From assembly GCA_002499585.1 (NCBI GenBank), contig DAMH01000027.1, forward strand, positions 1 through 58,683: 58,683 bases of DNA, written 5' to 3'. The translations under genes were made by a program, and so were the position numbers. Shown here piece after piece: positions 26,583 to 35,864 of this stretch. How positions within the stretch are numbered: position 1 is the stretch's first letter; each line of letters opens with the position of its first letter. The notes under the pieces were generated by a model. That model did not search any database and was not told where the DNA came from. It saw only the letters and a program-made list of their open reading frames with translations. The stretch comes from Euryarchaeota archaeon UBA552. Lineage in GTDB: Archaea; Thermoplasmatota; Poseidoniia; Poseidoniales; Thalassarchaeaceae.

Positions 26583-29500
26583 TCATGGTACCGTTCTGTC
26601 GTCGTATCTTATCGGGGATCCAGAATTACCGCGAACACCGTCCAACAGGTCATCGGCAATTTCGAATCTATCATTCAACCAATCACCGTCTGTGTCCCAG
26701 TTGGTGGGGTCTGTGCCTTCCGCAATCGAATCGCCATCGTAGTCAAGGAGCCACCATCCATATGGATATTCTCCGAGTCCTATGTTGGGTAGGTGGAACC
26801 GATCTCCAGCAAATCTTTGGAATTCGTCAGTCCAGTTACCGCTGAGTAGAATAGTATCGTCACTGGTATCAATCCGAGTGTAATCCGCATCATTGTCGTC
26901 CAGAACCAATGCATAAAGTCTGTCGTTTTCACTTATTTTGTTCATTCTAAAGTAATTGGTATTTAGGGAACTACTGGTCCCGCAAAGGCCCAGTACCAGC
27001 TCCCTAAATTGCCACCCCTCAAGTACTTCGTTGCCTCTGCAGTCTACAAGCGGTGATGACCTCACTAGGGCTGGAGAGGATAAGGTAGCGTTGACGATAC
27101 CAAAGTATTCTTGGAAGTTTGTGTATGGTACGTATTGGCAACCTCCCAGACTGCAATCGTAATCGCCATCACGATCTGCATCGCCTCCGACATCCGAAGG
27201 ATCAGTAGGGTCCAGGGTGAACCATGTCCAGTTTAGGATTGGCCTGGATATTGAACCTTGATTAATATTGACTGGTTTCCAGCTATTGGACGATATCTGC
27301 TGCCATACCACCTCTATTTGCATTAGTGATGACCAGTTGTTGTTTACCTCATTCCACCCTAGATGATATTCATAGAAATCTGGCATCATATCCCCGTCGG
27401 TATCGTTGTCAAGAGGATTTGTTCCGTACTTCAATACCTCTCTGCCATCTGAGAGGTTGTAATTCCTGTCATAGCTTGTAACAGAACCAGTTATCGAGAA
27501 TTTAGGCTCCATGAGTATGGAGTCTTTGTCGGTGTCGTTGGACAATGGCAAAGTACCATTCCCATACTCCATTGCGTTGGTAAATAACAGCATATTCGTT
27601 CCAGGGCCGATTTGGTCTGAGTCGTTAGCTGGCTGGAACAAACGATTGGACCATGTTCCTTGTATCGCTGGGTCATCTGTTATTTCCCTGTCAAGCCAGC
27701 CATCTGCATCGGGGTCGTATTCGCCGTCCAAAGGATTGAGTGGATTCAATGACCACCGCAACTGAGCCTCTGGTAGTGGCAGCCAATTGCCGAATATGGA
27801 ATAACAATACTCCCATCCATCAGGCATACCGTCCATATCTGAATCGTCATCGGTTGGGTCGCTTATACCGAGGAGGGTGCGATTGAAGCTATCTTTGTCA
27901 AAGGCGTTGATTAGGCCCATCCTCTCAAATGATTCGTCTGACTTTGAGGCAAAGGTATTGTATAACTCAGATATTGCCTCTTCCTCGGTCATGCCACCCT
28001 CAAATTGGAGAGCATTGATCGCATCCATGCCGTAGGATATGGTGCCAAGTCCGGAGGGTATGGTTCCTTGAGCGAGTAGTTTGCCGTAAACTCTGGACTC
28101 GTACTCCGCTAGATTCGAAAATGATTCTGAGGGAGTGATGACTCCATCTCCGTTGCAATCCCAGGAGTCATTATCAGAGTCTCTGTTCACGTCTGTTGAG
28201 GTCAGTGGGTTAATGGTCCACATGTTGGCTTCAAGGTCCCATTCTGTGAACCAATACTCGTAGCCATCACTCATGCCGTCTCGATCAGTGTCGCTTTCGC
28301 TCGGGTCGGACACACCGATCAAGGCCTCGAGTAGCGGTCTCATGAAGCCAGATCCTTGCCATTCATTAAATTGTGAAATTGCGATGTGAGCACGTCCCTG
28401 TTTGGTGAACAACACTCTGTACACTCTATTCATTGATTCAAGGGCATCCACATTTGTTGCCTCTTCGTGGAAACGAGGTGCATCTGGAGGGGCTAAAGCC
28501 CCGTTCTCTGGATTGGTGTTCGTCAGATTGAGTTCCACGAGGTCAGTCAGCCCGTCCCTATCTGAGTCGTAATGCCCATCCGAAGGTACCAGTGGATTCA
28601 ATGTCCAAGTACCGATTTCATAATTCCACTTGGTGAACAACATCTCGACACCGTCAAGCAATCCATCGCCGTCCGTATCGGGGTTATTTGGATCGGCTGT
28701 TAATGGGCTATTCTCATTGAGAGTACGTGCAGACTCTCCAAATGATGATGTTGAGTCGGCGGTTAACCATGGCGTGGGGAACCAGTCACCTCCACTATTG
28801 AGGAGGTAAAATTGAGGGGATGTCACAAGATTGTCTATTTCACTCAAGTTGCCTGGAATGGTATTGTATTCTTCCCAGTTGGTCAGGCCATCGCCGTCCG
28901 GATCTCCGACGTCGTCATTTCCATTAACAGGGTTCAAGGTCCACCTTTCTTCGAACACGGACCATCGTGCATGGTATGCCTCCCAGCCATCGGGCATACC
29001 ATCGGAATCCGTGTCTGCGGATACTGGGTTGGACGATCCAATATCTAAATCCGTGATTCCTGTTAACAAACTGACTACCTCTGTGCTTGCAAGATCACCG
29101 AATGATGCTTGTGGGTCTGATATTTCATCTGAAGAATTGAATAACCATGTTTGTAGGGAATCCGGCACATCACTGAGGGATAACCACCCACCACCAACTA
29201 AAATCTCGGACTTGATGTGGTACTCCATCCAATTGACAAACTCCTCCTCGGGTGAAAGGATTCCATCATTGTTAACATCATACCCGTCCCCGTCTGGATT
29301 CTGGAGTGCATCTGAGCCGTTGAGGGGATTTATACCCTTATTTGCTAAATTCCAAGAGCAGGCATACCTAGCTTCCCAACCATCAGGTAGGGAATCCCCG
29401 TCAGAGTCTATGACGTTAGGGTCAGTCGGAACCCAATCAGCAGCGCTTTGGGCAGTTTCTCCATGAGTTATGAGGCCGTTTTGTCTAACGGTCTCCAAAA

Positions 29501-32327
29501 GAACGCTCCAACGATATTCACAGGCATTCGTAAGTCCGTCTCCATCTGCATCCTCATTTGCGTCGGAGGGATCGAGTGGGTCTAGTGTCCAGAGATTGCC
29601 TCCTGTATACGTGTCCCCTATCCATCGGCGGTTCTCAATTTCCCAACCGTCTGGCATACCATCTCCGTCTGTATCCGGGTTTGAGGGGTCAGTCGGCACA
29701 TCGGTGCCGCCGCCCGATCCTGAGTTCAGCCACCCAGCCAGATGTACTTGTCTTGCAAGAATCCCATCAGAATCTTCACAGATTTGTTGTTGGGTATTTG
29801 GCCCCCCTGTCGAGAGATAGTGGCACTGGAATTGAGTGCTGTCATAAAACCAACCCCAGTACTCTTGTCCGTCGGTTAGCCCGTCGCCGTCGGTATCCGT
29901 TAGCCTTGGGTCTGTACCGTTAGATCCGTTCTCAGAGATAGAAATGTACCGGTATTCATCTAGGTTTGACCAAGGCGCCATGAACCCGAAAGGTCCGATC
30001 ACCTCAAATCCGTCTTGGTCCGCATCTTGGGGAGCATCATATGGGTTAGTCGGGTCCAAACCATAGTGGAACTCCCACCCGTCTGGCATACCGTCATAGT
30101 CGGAGTCTGTGGAGGTTGGGTCAATTGGGTGGATATTCATGTAGCGGCCAGATTCAATACCCGTTGCTACCCACCTCTCACCGTCAGATACCCATGATGC
30201 AATGTCTGCAATCGGCCCTTCTACGGAAACCGGCGGTTCAATTATGCCCAATATTCCGGTTCCGTCCCCCTCTAGAGCCCACAGTCCATCTCGTGATCCA
30301 ACTAATAGCATACCGGGTATTTGCTTGATGGAAAGCACGTCATTTCCGCCGGAGAACCATTCCTCAGGATTAAACATCCTATCGTTTGATATTGCAAACT
30401 GTGGATCGAATATTAGTTCATCCAGATCGACAAAGTGAATGCCGGATGGAGTTCCCAACCAAGCCCCAGTCAGTTGGGCAATTTTTCCGGAGCTGCCCAG
30501 AATTCCTGCGGGCTCCAACAGATTGACTACTGCTGACTTTGAGGAATTCAACAAATCTGCTATTCCCACATAGGCCTCGGCATTCTCCTTGGTGTAAACC
30601 CAAATTGGCGATCCGAAGGTTTCGGACAGGTCATTTGTCGCCCACCTTATCAGACCTGAGTCAGTCCCTATCAACAGAAGCGGAGTTTCACCGGGGCGGT
30701 CGATATGAAGTGAGACAGTTGCAGATGCATTCCTAGATTGGAGTATTTCCTCAAGTGGCTCGACGTCTGTCAGGCCTTCGATGGCCAACTTCCCACCCTC
30801 CGTATCTATTTGCGTAGTTTTGGCGGTGCCATCTCTCCCAAACAGTAGAATTGATCCAGGCTCCATTGAGGTAGAGGAAGGGTTGACGGATAATATCGAA
30901 TCAGTTCCCAAAAAAGAGTATGATTCCAAATCTAAGTCGCCTTCAGTTAAAGAATAGGCCCCGATTCCAAAATTTGAGGTGAGCACCAAACAGGATGAGC
31001 CATCAGACAACAGGATAACCTCAGAGTCTGTGACTTCACCGGGTATTGGATCATCGATAATTATTGTAGAATATGCTATCGGGTCCAAGATTGTCAATCC
31101 GTTCTTGGATACAAACACAACGAGCCCTTCCGCATCAGAAACATGTGTGTTGATTATGGCTGAGTCTGCAATTACGGGATTCGATGTTTCTGTGAGAAAC
31201 TGTGGTTCATTAGATTCTTCAATTGACCCGATGTAAACACCGGGCCTCACTGAGTAACCATCGTCCTGAGAGATTCTGTATTCCTCATAGTTGCTAAGAG
31301 CTTCACCCCATTCCGAGGTAGCAATGGAGCCATCTTGTGACAGGGAACCGTCTCGATTCGCATCCCATCCATCGTTGTCGGTATCGATAATGGAATCTGA
31401 TCCATTCCTTGGGTTTAAGCCGTAATGAAACTCCCACCCGTCGGGGATTCCATCCCCGATAACAGCTAGGTTCGTTGGGACGCCGTCAACTATTGCATAT
31501 GAATCTGAATCAGGATATCTGGGATCACTACCCAGCCACCCGGGCAACCCAGTCTCAGTCTCAAATTCTGTTTGACAGGCGCCTTCAGTGACTCCGGGCA
31601 ATGGTCCTTGGCACCAGAGACCATCACGTTCATCCACCCAGTTCATGGGTTGAGAGAATCTGTACTCCTCAGTGCTTGTGAATCTTTCTCCTGGCTCAAG
31701 AATGCCGTCCCTGTCGAAGTCAAATCCATCTCCACAACCCCACTCAAGGATACCCGGGCATTGGTCTGGGTCCTCAAATAAATCCCTTGGATCCAGGGGG
31801 TCGAAATACAAACAAACCCAAGCCGTTGAAGCTTGATCAATATAACCCGCACCTCCATCGGTGCACATACTAATTTCATAACCATCTGGTATCCCGTCTC
31901 CGTCGGTATCTGATTTTCTGGGATCTAGATACTCTCTGAATCCGCTTTCGGTTTGGTCAGGAGATTTGCCTGTGAGGGATAATCGAGTAGTGAAACACGA
32001 ATCCAAACTGTAGGGCCAGCAAAATTCCTCCAACGCAGTGACTCCATCTCTATCAAGGTCGCTGGTATTGTCTGTCGAATCTAGTGGGTTGAGTCCGCTC
32101 ACTTCGAACTCACCGTCCACAGAGAAGATGGATAAAGGATCTGAAAAGGCGCTTTCGTGGACGTCAGGTATCTGATCTTCGTCCGTATCGACTGCTATTG
32201 GAGCTCCTCCTGTTGCCTCATCAGGGTTGGTGGATCCAACCGGACTCTGTGGTCGAGTCTGGGATAGGAAAAGTACGCTTGAAAGCATGATCACCGCAAT
32301 GAATGCGGCAGTTTGTTTGCGTCTCAT
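26583..32327 (-). CDS. Giant secreted protein with thrombospondin type 3-like calcium repeats
   Basis: 1914 residues. A signal peptide (MRRKQTAAFIAVIMLSSVLF) follows an ATG with GGAGGG just upstream. About a dozen units follow, each roughly 90-110 residues. Each pairs an Asp-rich loop such as DTDGDGMPDGWE with a second one such as NPLDPSDANEDADGDGLTN ending in EY. Both loops are calcium-binding in thrombospondin type 3 repeats. Between about residues 385 and 730 the repeats stop and a beta-propeller-like region appears (SRDGLWALEGDGTG). No C-terminal helix or sorting signal is visible, so it is released or held by other surface parts. In sea water calcium would stiffen it into a long rod. A role in adhesion or surface coating is inference. 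Confidence 0.85.
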   Translation of the reverse strand: MRRKQTAAFIAVIMLSSVLFLSQTRPQSPVGSTNPDEATGGAPIAVDTDEDQIPDVHESAFSDPLSIFSVDGEFEVSGLNPLDSTDNTSDLDRDGVTALEEFCWPYSLDSCFTTRLSLTGKSPDQTESGFREYLDPRKSDTDGDGIPDGYEISMCTDGGAGYIDQASTAWVCLYFDPLDPRDLFEDPDQCPGILEWGCGDGFDFDRDGILEPGERFTSTEEYRFSQPMNWVDERDGLWCQGPLPGVTEGACQTEFETETGLPGWLGSDPRYPDSDSYAIVDGVPTNLAVIGDGIPDGWEFHYGLNPRNGSDSIIDTDNDGWDANRDGSLSQDGSIATSEWGEALSNYEEYRISQDDGYSVRPGVYIGSIEESNEPQFLTETSNPVIADSAIINTHVSDAEGLVVFVSKNGLTILDPIAYSTIIIDDPIPGEVTDSEVILLSDGSSCLVLTSNFGIGAYSLTEGDLDLESYSFLGTDSILSVNPSSTSMEPGSILLFGRDGTAKTTQIDTEGGKLAIEGLTDVEPLEEILQSRNASATVSLHIDRPGETPLLLIGTDSGLIRWATNDLSETFGSPIWVYTKENAEAYVGIADLLNSSKSAVVNLLEPAGILGSSGKIAQLTGAWLGTPSGIHFVDLDELIFDPQFAISNDRMFNPEEWFSGGNDVLSIKQIPGMLLVGSRDGLWALEGDGTGILGIIEPPVSVEGPIADIASWVSDGERWVATGIESGRYMNIHPIDPTSTDSDYDGMPDGWEFHYGLDPTNPYDAPQDADQDGFEVIGPFGFMAPWSNLDEYRYISISENGSNGTDPRLTDTDGDGLTDGQEYWGWFYDSTQFQCHYLSTGGPNTQQQICEDSDGILARQVHLAGWLNSGSGGGTDVPTDPSNPDTDGDGMPDGWEIENRRWIGDTYTGGNLWTLDPLDPSDANEDADGDGLTNACEYRWSVLLETVRQNGLITHGETAQSAADWVPTDPNVIDSDGDSLPDGWEARYACSWNLANKGINPLNGSDALQNPDGDGYDVNNDGILSPEEEFVNWMEYHIKSEILVGGGWLSLSDVPDSLQTWLFNSSDEISDPQASFGDLASTEVVSLLTGITDLDIGSSNPVSADTDSDGMPDGWEAYHARWSVFEERWTLNPVNGNDDVGDPDGDGLTNWEEYNTIPGNLSEIDNLVTSPQFYLLNSGGDWFPTPWLTADSTSSFGESARTLNENSPLTADPNNPDTDGDGLLDGVEMLFTKWNYEIGTWTLNPLVPSDGHYDSDRDGLTDLVELNLTNTNPENGALAPPDAPRFHEEATNVDALESMNRVYRVLFTKQGRAHIAISQFNEWQGSGFMRPLLEALIGVSDPSESDTDRDGMSDGYEYWFTEWDLEANMWTINPLTSTDVNRDSDNDSWDCNGDGVITPSESFSNLAEYESRVYGKLLAQGTIPSGLGTISYGMDAINALQFEGGMTEEEAISELYNTFASKSDESFERMGLINAFDKDSFNRTLLGISDPTDDDSDMDGMPDGWEYCYSIFGNWLPLPEAQLRWSLNPLNPLDGEYDPDADGWLDREITDDPAIQGTWSNRLFQPANDSDQIGPGTNMLLFTNAMEYGNGTLPLSNDTDKDSILMEPKFSITGSVTSYDRNYNLSDGREVLKYGTNPLDNDTDGDMMPDFYEYHLGWNEVNNNWSSLMQIEVVWQQISSNSWKPVNINQGSISRPILNWTWFTLDPTDPSDVGGDADRDGDYDCSLGGCQYVPYTNFQEYFGIVNATLSSPALVRSSPLVDCRGNEVLEGWQFRELVLGLCGTSSSLNTNYFRMNKISENDRLYALVLDDNDADYTRIDTSDDTILLSGNWTDEFQRFAGDRFHLPNIGLGEYPYGWWLLDYDGDSIAEGTDPTNWDTDGDWLNDRFEIADDLLDGVRGNSGSPIRYDDRTVP

Positions 32328-32474
32328 GGGTTCCCTCCGAACATGGTCCTCCCCGGTCTCCTTATCACAATGATGGAGCACTGTTCGTACCGTGTGAATA
32401 TATGTGTCAGGATACTGTCTGCCAAATACCAAACAACAGATGTGTTCATTGATCTACTTGCATGCCGGGGGAAT

Positions 32475-33272
32475 GTGACACTGGAGATTATCCACTTAGG
32501 ATCTGGGAGCGGGGGGAATTCAGCAGTTTACAAGAATGAGGATACCACTATCATGATTGACTGTGGCTTTTCTATAAAACAAGCTGAAAAGCGATTATCT
32601 ATGGCAGACATAGCACCAGACCGAATAGACCACATATTCGTCACTCATCACCATGCGGATCACTCGAGATCAGCATTAAAGGCCTCGAAAAAATGGGGAG
32701 CAGAGCTTCATTGCAATCTAGAGACTGCCATTAGGCTGGGGTGGCAGCCGATCAATGAAGCCAGAACTTTCGCTGATTTGGATAGAATAGAGGTAGATCA
32801 TAACCTAAGTGTAATGCCAGTACCGGTCCCTCATGATGATGCAGACAACGTTGGTTTCATTATATCAACAGGCGGTGAAAGAGCCGCTTATGTAACAGAT
32901 CTCGGAGAGGGAACCGATGAATTGCGGAGACATCTTTCTACCTGTTCGCATATATCGATAGAGTCGAATTATGATCATGAAAAACTAATGAATGGCCCAT
33001 ATCCAGATTCCATTAAAAGAAGGATAAGTGGGCGAGGGGGCCACCTCTCAAACGTCCAAACTGCTGAATTATTGAAGGACGTGGTTTCGAACAACACAAA
33101 ATCGATTGTTCTTTGTCACCTCTCAGAAAGGAACAATGCTCCCCACATCGCAGAAAGCGAGGTACTCCTCAAGATAGATGATCGTTTCAACGGAGATCTC
33201 TCCATTTCCACAAAGAATGGCCCTGAATTTGTACACTATCTCGGCGAGATCTCTCCAAATAGGATATTGTAA
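32475..33272 (+). CDS. Metallo-beta-lactamase-fold hydrolase (YycJ/WalJ-like)
   Basis: 265 residues. The opening LGSGSGGNSAVY and the metal motif THHHADH are those of the YycJ/WalJ subgroup of metallo-beta-lactamase hydrolases, which act as nucleases or phosphodiesterases in bacteria. Later motifs (VTDLGEGTDE, GRGGHLSN, LCHLSERNN) fit too. The start is a GTG at 32475 preceded by GGGGGA; longer starts lie in the divergent promoter region and add no family sequence. Substrate unknown. It converges on the STAND gene with 9 bases between stops. Confidence 0.8.
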   Translation: MTLEIIHLGSGSGGNSAVYKNEDTTIMIDCGFSIKQAEKRLSMADIAPDRIDHIFVTHHHADHSRSALKASKKWGAELHCNLETAIRLGWQPINEARTFADLDRIEVDHNLSVMPVPVPHDDADNVGFIISTGGERAAYVTDLGEGTDELRRHLSTCSHISIESNYDHEKLMNGPYPDSIKRRISGRGGHLSNVQTAELLKDVVSNNTKSIVLCHLSERNNAPHIAESEVLLKIDDRFNGDLSISTKNGPEFVHYLGEISPNRIL

Positions 33273-33281
33273 ATCGATGGT

Positions 33282-35807
33282 TTACCTGCCCATCAGGGCA
33301 CGATGGACTGAATTTTGTATTTCCTTCATCTTACTGTGGGCCCCGAGATCTTTGAACACGGAAAGTGATCTTTGTAAATATGCCACTCTTTCCGACCGAT
33401 CTCCCCTGATAGCGCCTAACCTCGCTAAGATTTCTCCCTGAAGTAATCTGAAGTCATTTGCTTCTGCTATTGCCAATGCATCCAGGTAGTGTTCCGAGGC
33501 TTCGCGGGTTCTTCCTGCGTCGACCAACACCTGTCCAAGTAGCATCTCTGTCTCAACGGCGCTTGTCGGGTTCGCTTCCTTTGAAAATGTCTCAAGTGCG
33601 GCGTTGTAGTGGAGCAATGAAAGCTCCGAGTCATTTGTCTTAGCGTAATATCTTCCAAGAATGACCCTTGAGCGTGCATGAAGTTGATGATCTTCCAGCT
33701 TGATTGTTAGGTCGTGGACGACGAGTGCGTGTTCTCTTGCCTTTTCGGACTCTCCTATTTCTAAAAATGCATCAGCGAGTCTTAAACGTGCAGAAATTAA
33801 TTCGCTCTGATCCTCCATTTCCAACATCTCCTCGACGTTCTGGTAGACCTCTCTCGCCCTACGATCGTCCCGCCGCTGCCTGAATATTGCGCCCATGCTG
33901 ATGTAGGAGTCAGCAGCCCCTTTGGCGTCGTTAGTATTTATTTGCAGGCCCAATGCTTGTCGGAGCGTCTCAAGTGCGTCGTCCAAGGCACCCCTTTTGA
34001 CCTCTAAATCAGCTTGACTTGATAGGATTCTGGACATTGCCTTGGCGTTTTTCATCTTCTTGGTAATGGAAGCCGCAATATCCAGTTCTTTCTCTGCCTC
34101 GTTCCAGATCCCCTGAATCAGGAGGATCTCGCCTGACAGTTCGTGCACTATGGATTGGATCTCAGGGTCCAATCCGTCACCATCGATACTCCTAAGGATC
34201 CCGATTAGCTCTGTATGTCCTCCTTTCACTAGGTCTGGCCCGTATTTTTTCAAGACTTTGCCCAAACCCTCAAGATCGCCTGACATGTTAAGATGATGCA
34301 AATGCTCTATCCTGTCCTCAGTGGTCATTGAGCGTTTACCATACCAATCAGAAGCTGTCTTATGCAAGTCTCTTTTAATTGACTCGTCCATAGACCGTGT
34401 TGAAAATTCTCTGACTAAATCGTGAACGTCTAGTTGGTCTTGGTTCGCTCTTCGGGCTAGCCCCCTCTCGATTAGGCTCTCTATGGAATTCTCCGAGGTC
34501 TGTTCTGGAAGTGCTTCGGGCGGTATTGGCTCCCGATATACCGATATCGTGCCTAAGATGGTCTTCTCCTCAGATGTAAGTTTGCTGAAAATTTCCTTTT
34601 CTATAAACGCCTCTAAGGTGGTGTGAACTGAGTCGGTAAGGTTTCCTCTGTTGATGAGCTCAAGTACAAGGGGATGGCCCCGGGACAGGGCGTATATGTG
34701 AGAAAAGTCAATATCTTCCAAACTATGCATGGCGCTCAGTAGTTGCCTGCTTGCATTCTTGTCCAACCCATCCAACCTGAGGTATGTCGATATCATTCTC
34801 CCTTTTGAGTCATTTTCAGGTACAATTCTTCTGAATGATCTAGTTAGGAGGACCATTCCGGTTTTTTCGCATTCATCAATTCTCTCCGACATAGATCCCA
34901 GAATTGATACCAGCGCTTCATCGCCTATCTTGTGAACATCGTCTACAACTATCAGAGCTGGAGTTGATCTGAGACCTTGTATGATTAAGTTAGAGCATAT
35001 CGAAGGGTTTGGAGTCTGTGCTCCGAGTAGGTAATCCGATAGTTCCGGCTGGCCTAACAAGCCTAGCCATTCTCCAACTGCCTCCAAAAAAGCTCGAGAA
35101 CCATCCCATTCTTGACATCTGTGGAAGAGTAGATTCCTCCTGTGGGTAAATCGCTCAATCACTTTTACTCCCAGTGCTGTCTTGCCAATACCTGCGATTC
35201 CCGGGACTACAACCGTAGTGGATGACGATTCTAGTAGGCTGGCTATCCTATCCAGCTCCTGGTCTCTGCCGAAGAACTGCCGAACACGAGGCATATCGGC
35301 CAAGGAGGATACGAATTGACGTTCAATGTGTTTTGTGAGATCTCTTTCGATCAGGCCCGGTGTTAACGTGGTTAGATCGATGGTGGCGTCGTCATCCATG
35401 TATCGGAGGATGTCAACATGTCTGAGCTCAATCTCGGATTGGGAGACTATGTCAGCAATTGTCAATTCCTCGATCTTTCCCCCAGGTTGAATTGTCTTTA
35501 CGATTCTCTCAGATACCGAATTCCACACCTCGTCCGACAAGGATATACCCTCGTCTGTCAGAAAATACGCTTTCCTTTTCCTCGTTACACCAGTGATGTG
35601 GGCTTGTCTCTCAATTACATAGCCAGACTCTCTCAATGAGCCTATTGCTCTCGGAACATTGGATCTGGCGATGGAGACTGCATTAGCAATCCCCATCTGC
35701 GACAGGGCGAACGGGACCTCCACCCTGTCTCGAAAGTCTGCGTAGTCCCGGAGGTGTAATAGGATGCGTATTTGCACCCCTGGACGAGTCGCGCCGTGTC
35801 GGGCCAT
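33282..35807 (-). CDS. STAND-type ATPase: winged helix, NB-ARC-like NTPase, TPR repeats
   Basis: 841 residues in four parts. A MarR-like winged helix covers about 1-110. A STAND NTPase follows, with Walker A GIAGIGKT at about 203-210, Walker B LIVVDDVH near 286 and a sensor-like TRSF. A second winged helix lies around 420-470, and TPR-like helical repeats run from about 560 to the end. STAND proteins are signal switches that assemble on a ligand: MalT-like activators, AP-ATPases, or defence proteins. The DNA-binding N-terminus makes a transcription regulator the best guess here, with the TPR part as ligand sensor. It follows the beta-helix protein by 57 bases on the same strand. No effector domain of a defence system is seen. 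Confidence 0.8.
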   Translation of the reverse strand: MARHGATRPGVQIRILLHLRDYADFRDRVEVPFALSQMGIANAVSIARSNVPRAIGSLRESGYVIERQAHITGVTRKRKAYFLTDEGISLSDEVWNSVSERIVKTIQPGGKIEELTIADIVSQSEIELRHVDILRYMDDDATIDLTTLTPGLIERDLTKHIERQFVSSLADMPRVRQFFGRDQELDRIASLLESSSTTVVVPGIAGIGKTALGVKVIERFTHRRNLLFHRCQEWDGSRAFLEAVGEWLGLLGQPELSDYLLGAQTPNPSICSNLIIQGLRSTPALIVVDDVHKIGDEALVSILGSMSERIDECEKTGMVLLTRSFRRIVPENDSKGRMISTYLRLDGLDKNASRQLLSAMHSLEDIDFSHIYALSRGHPLVLELINRGNLTDSVHTTLEAFIEKEIFSKLTSEEKTILGTISVYREPIPPEALPEQTSENSIESLIERGLARRANQDQLDVHDLVREFSTRSMDESIKRDLHKTASDWYGKRSMTTEDRIEHLHHLNMSGDLEGLGKVLKKYGPDLVKGGHTELIGILRSIDGDGLDPEIQSIVHELSGEILLIQGIWNEAEKELDIAASITKKMKNAKAMSRILSSQADLEVKRGALDDALETLRQALGLQINTNDAKGAADSYISMGAIFRQRRDDRRAREVYQNVEEMLEMEDQSELISARLRLADAFLEIGESEKAREHALVVHDLTIKLEDHQLHARSRVILGRYYAKTNDSELSLLHYNAALETFSKEANPTSAVETEMLLGQVLVDAGRTREASEHYLDALAIAEANDFRLLQGEILARLGAIRGDRSERVAYLQRSLSVFKDLGAHSKMKEIQNSVHRALMGR

Positions 35808-35864
35808 AGGGATTCATTAGAACTTCTTCAATGAAAAGGATTGTTTCCTTGTGACCGCATTGTT

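Noticed and set aside
28831..29466. A 211-residue plus-strand frame
   Set aside because: It is antisense to the calcium-repeat protein; its Ser/Pro-rich content is the mirror of the repeated Asp-Gly codons.
26583..32327. Possible CRISPR or tandem DNA repeat array, because similar strings recur about every 300 bases
   Set aside because: The repeats are coding units with varied codons and lengths; they encode calcium-binding loops and have no constant repeat-spacer structure.
33282..35807. STAND ATPase as part of an anti-phage defence island
   Set aside because: No nuclease, protease-effector, toxin or mobile element lies nearby, and the N-terminal DNA-binding domain points to regulation. Kept only as an open alternative.
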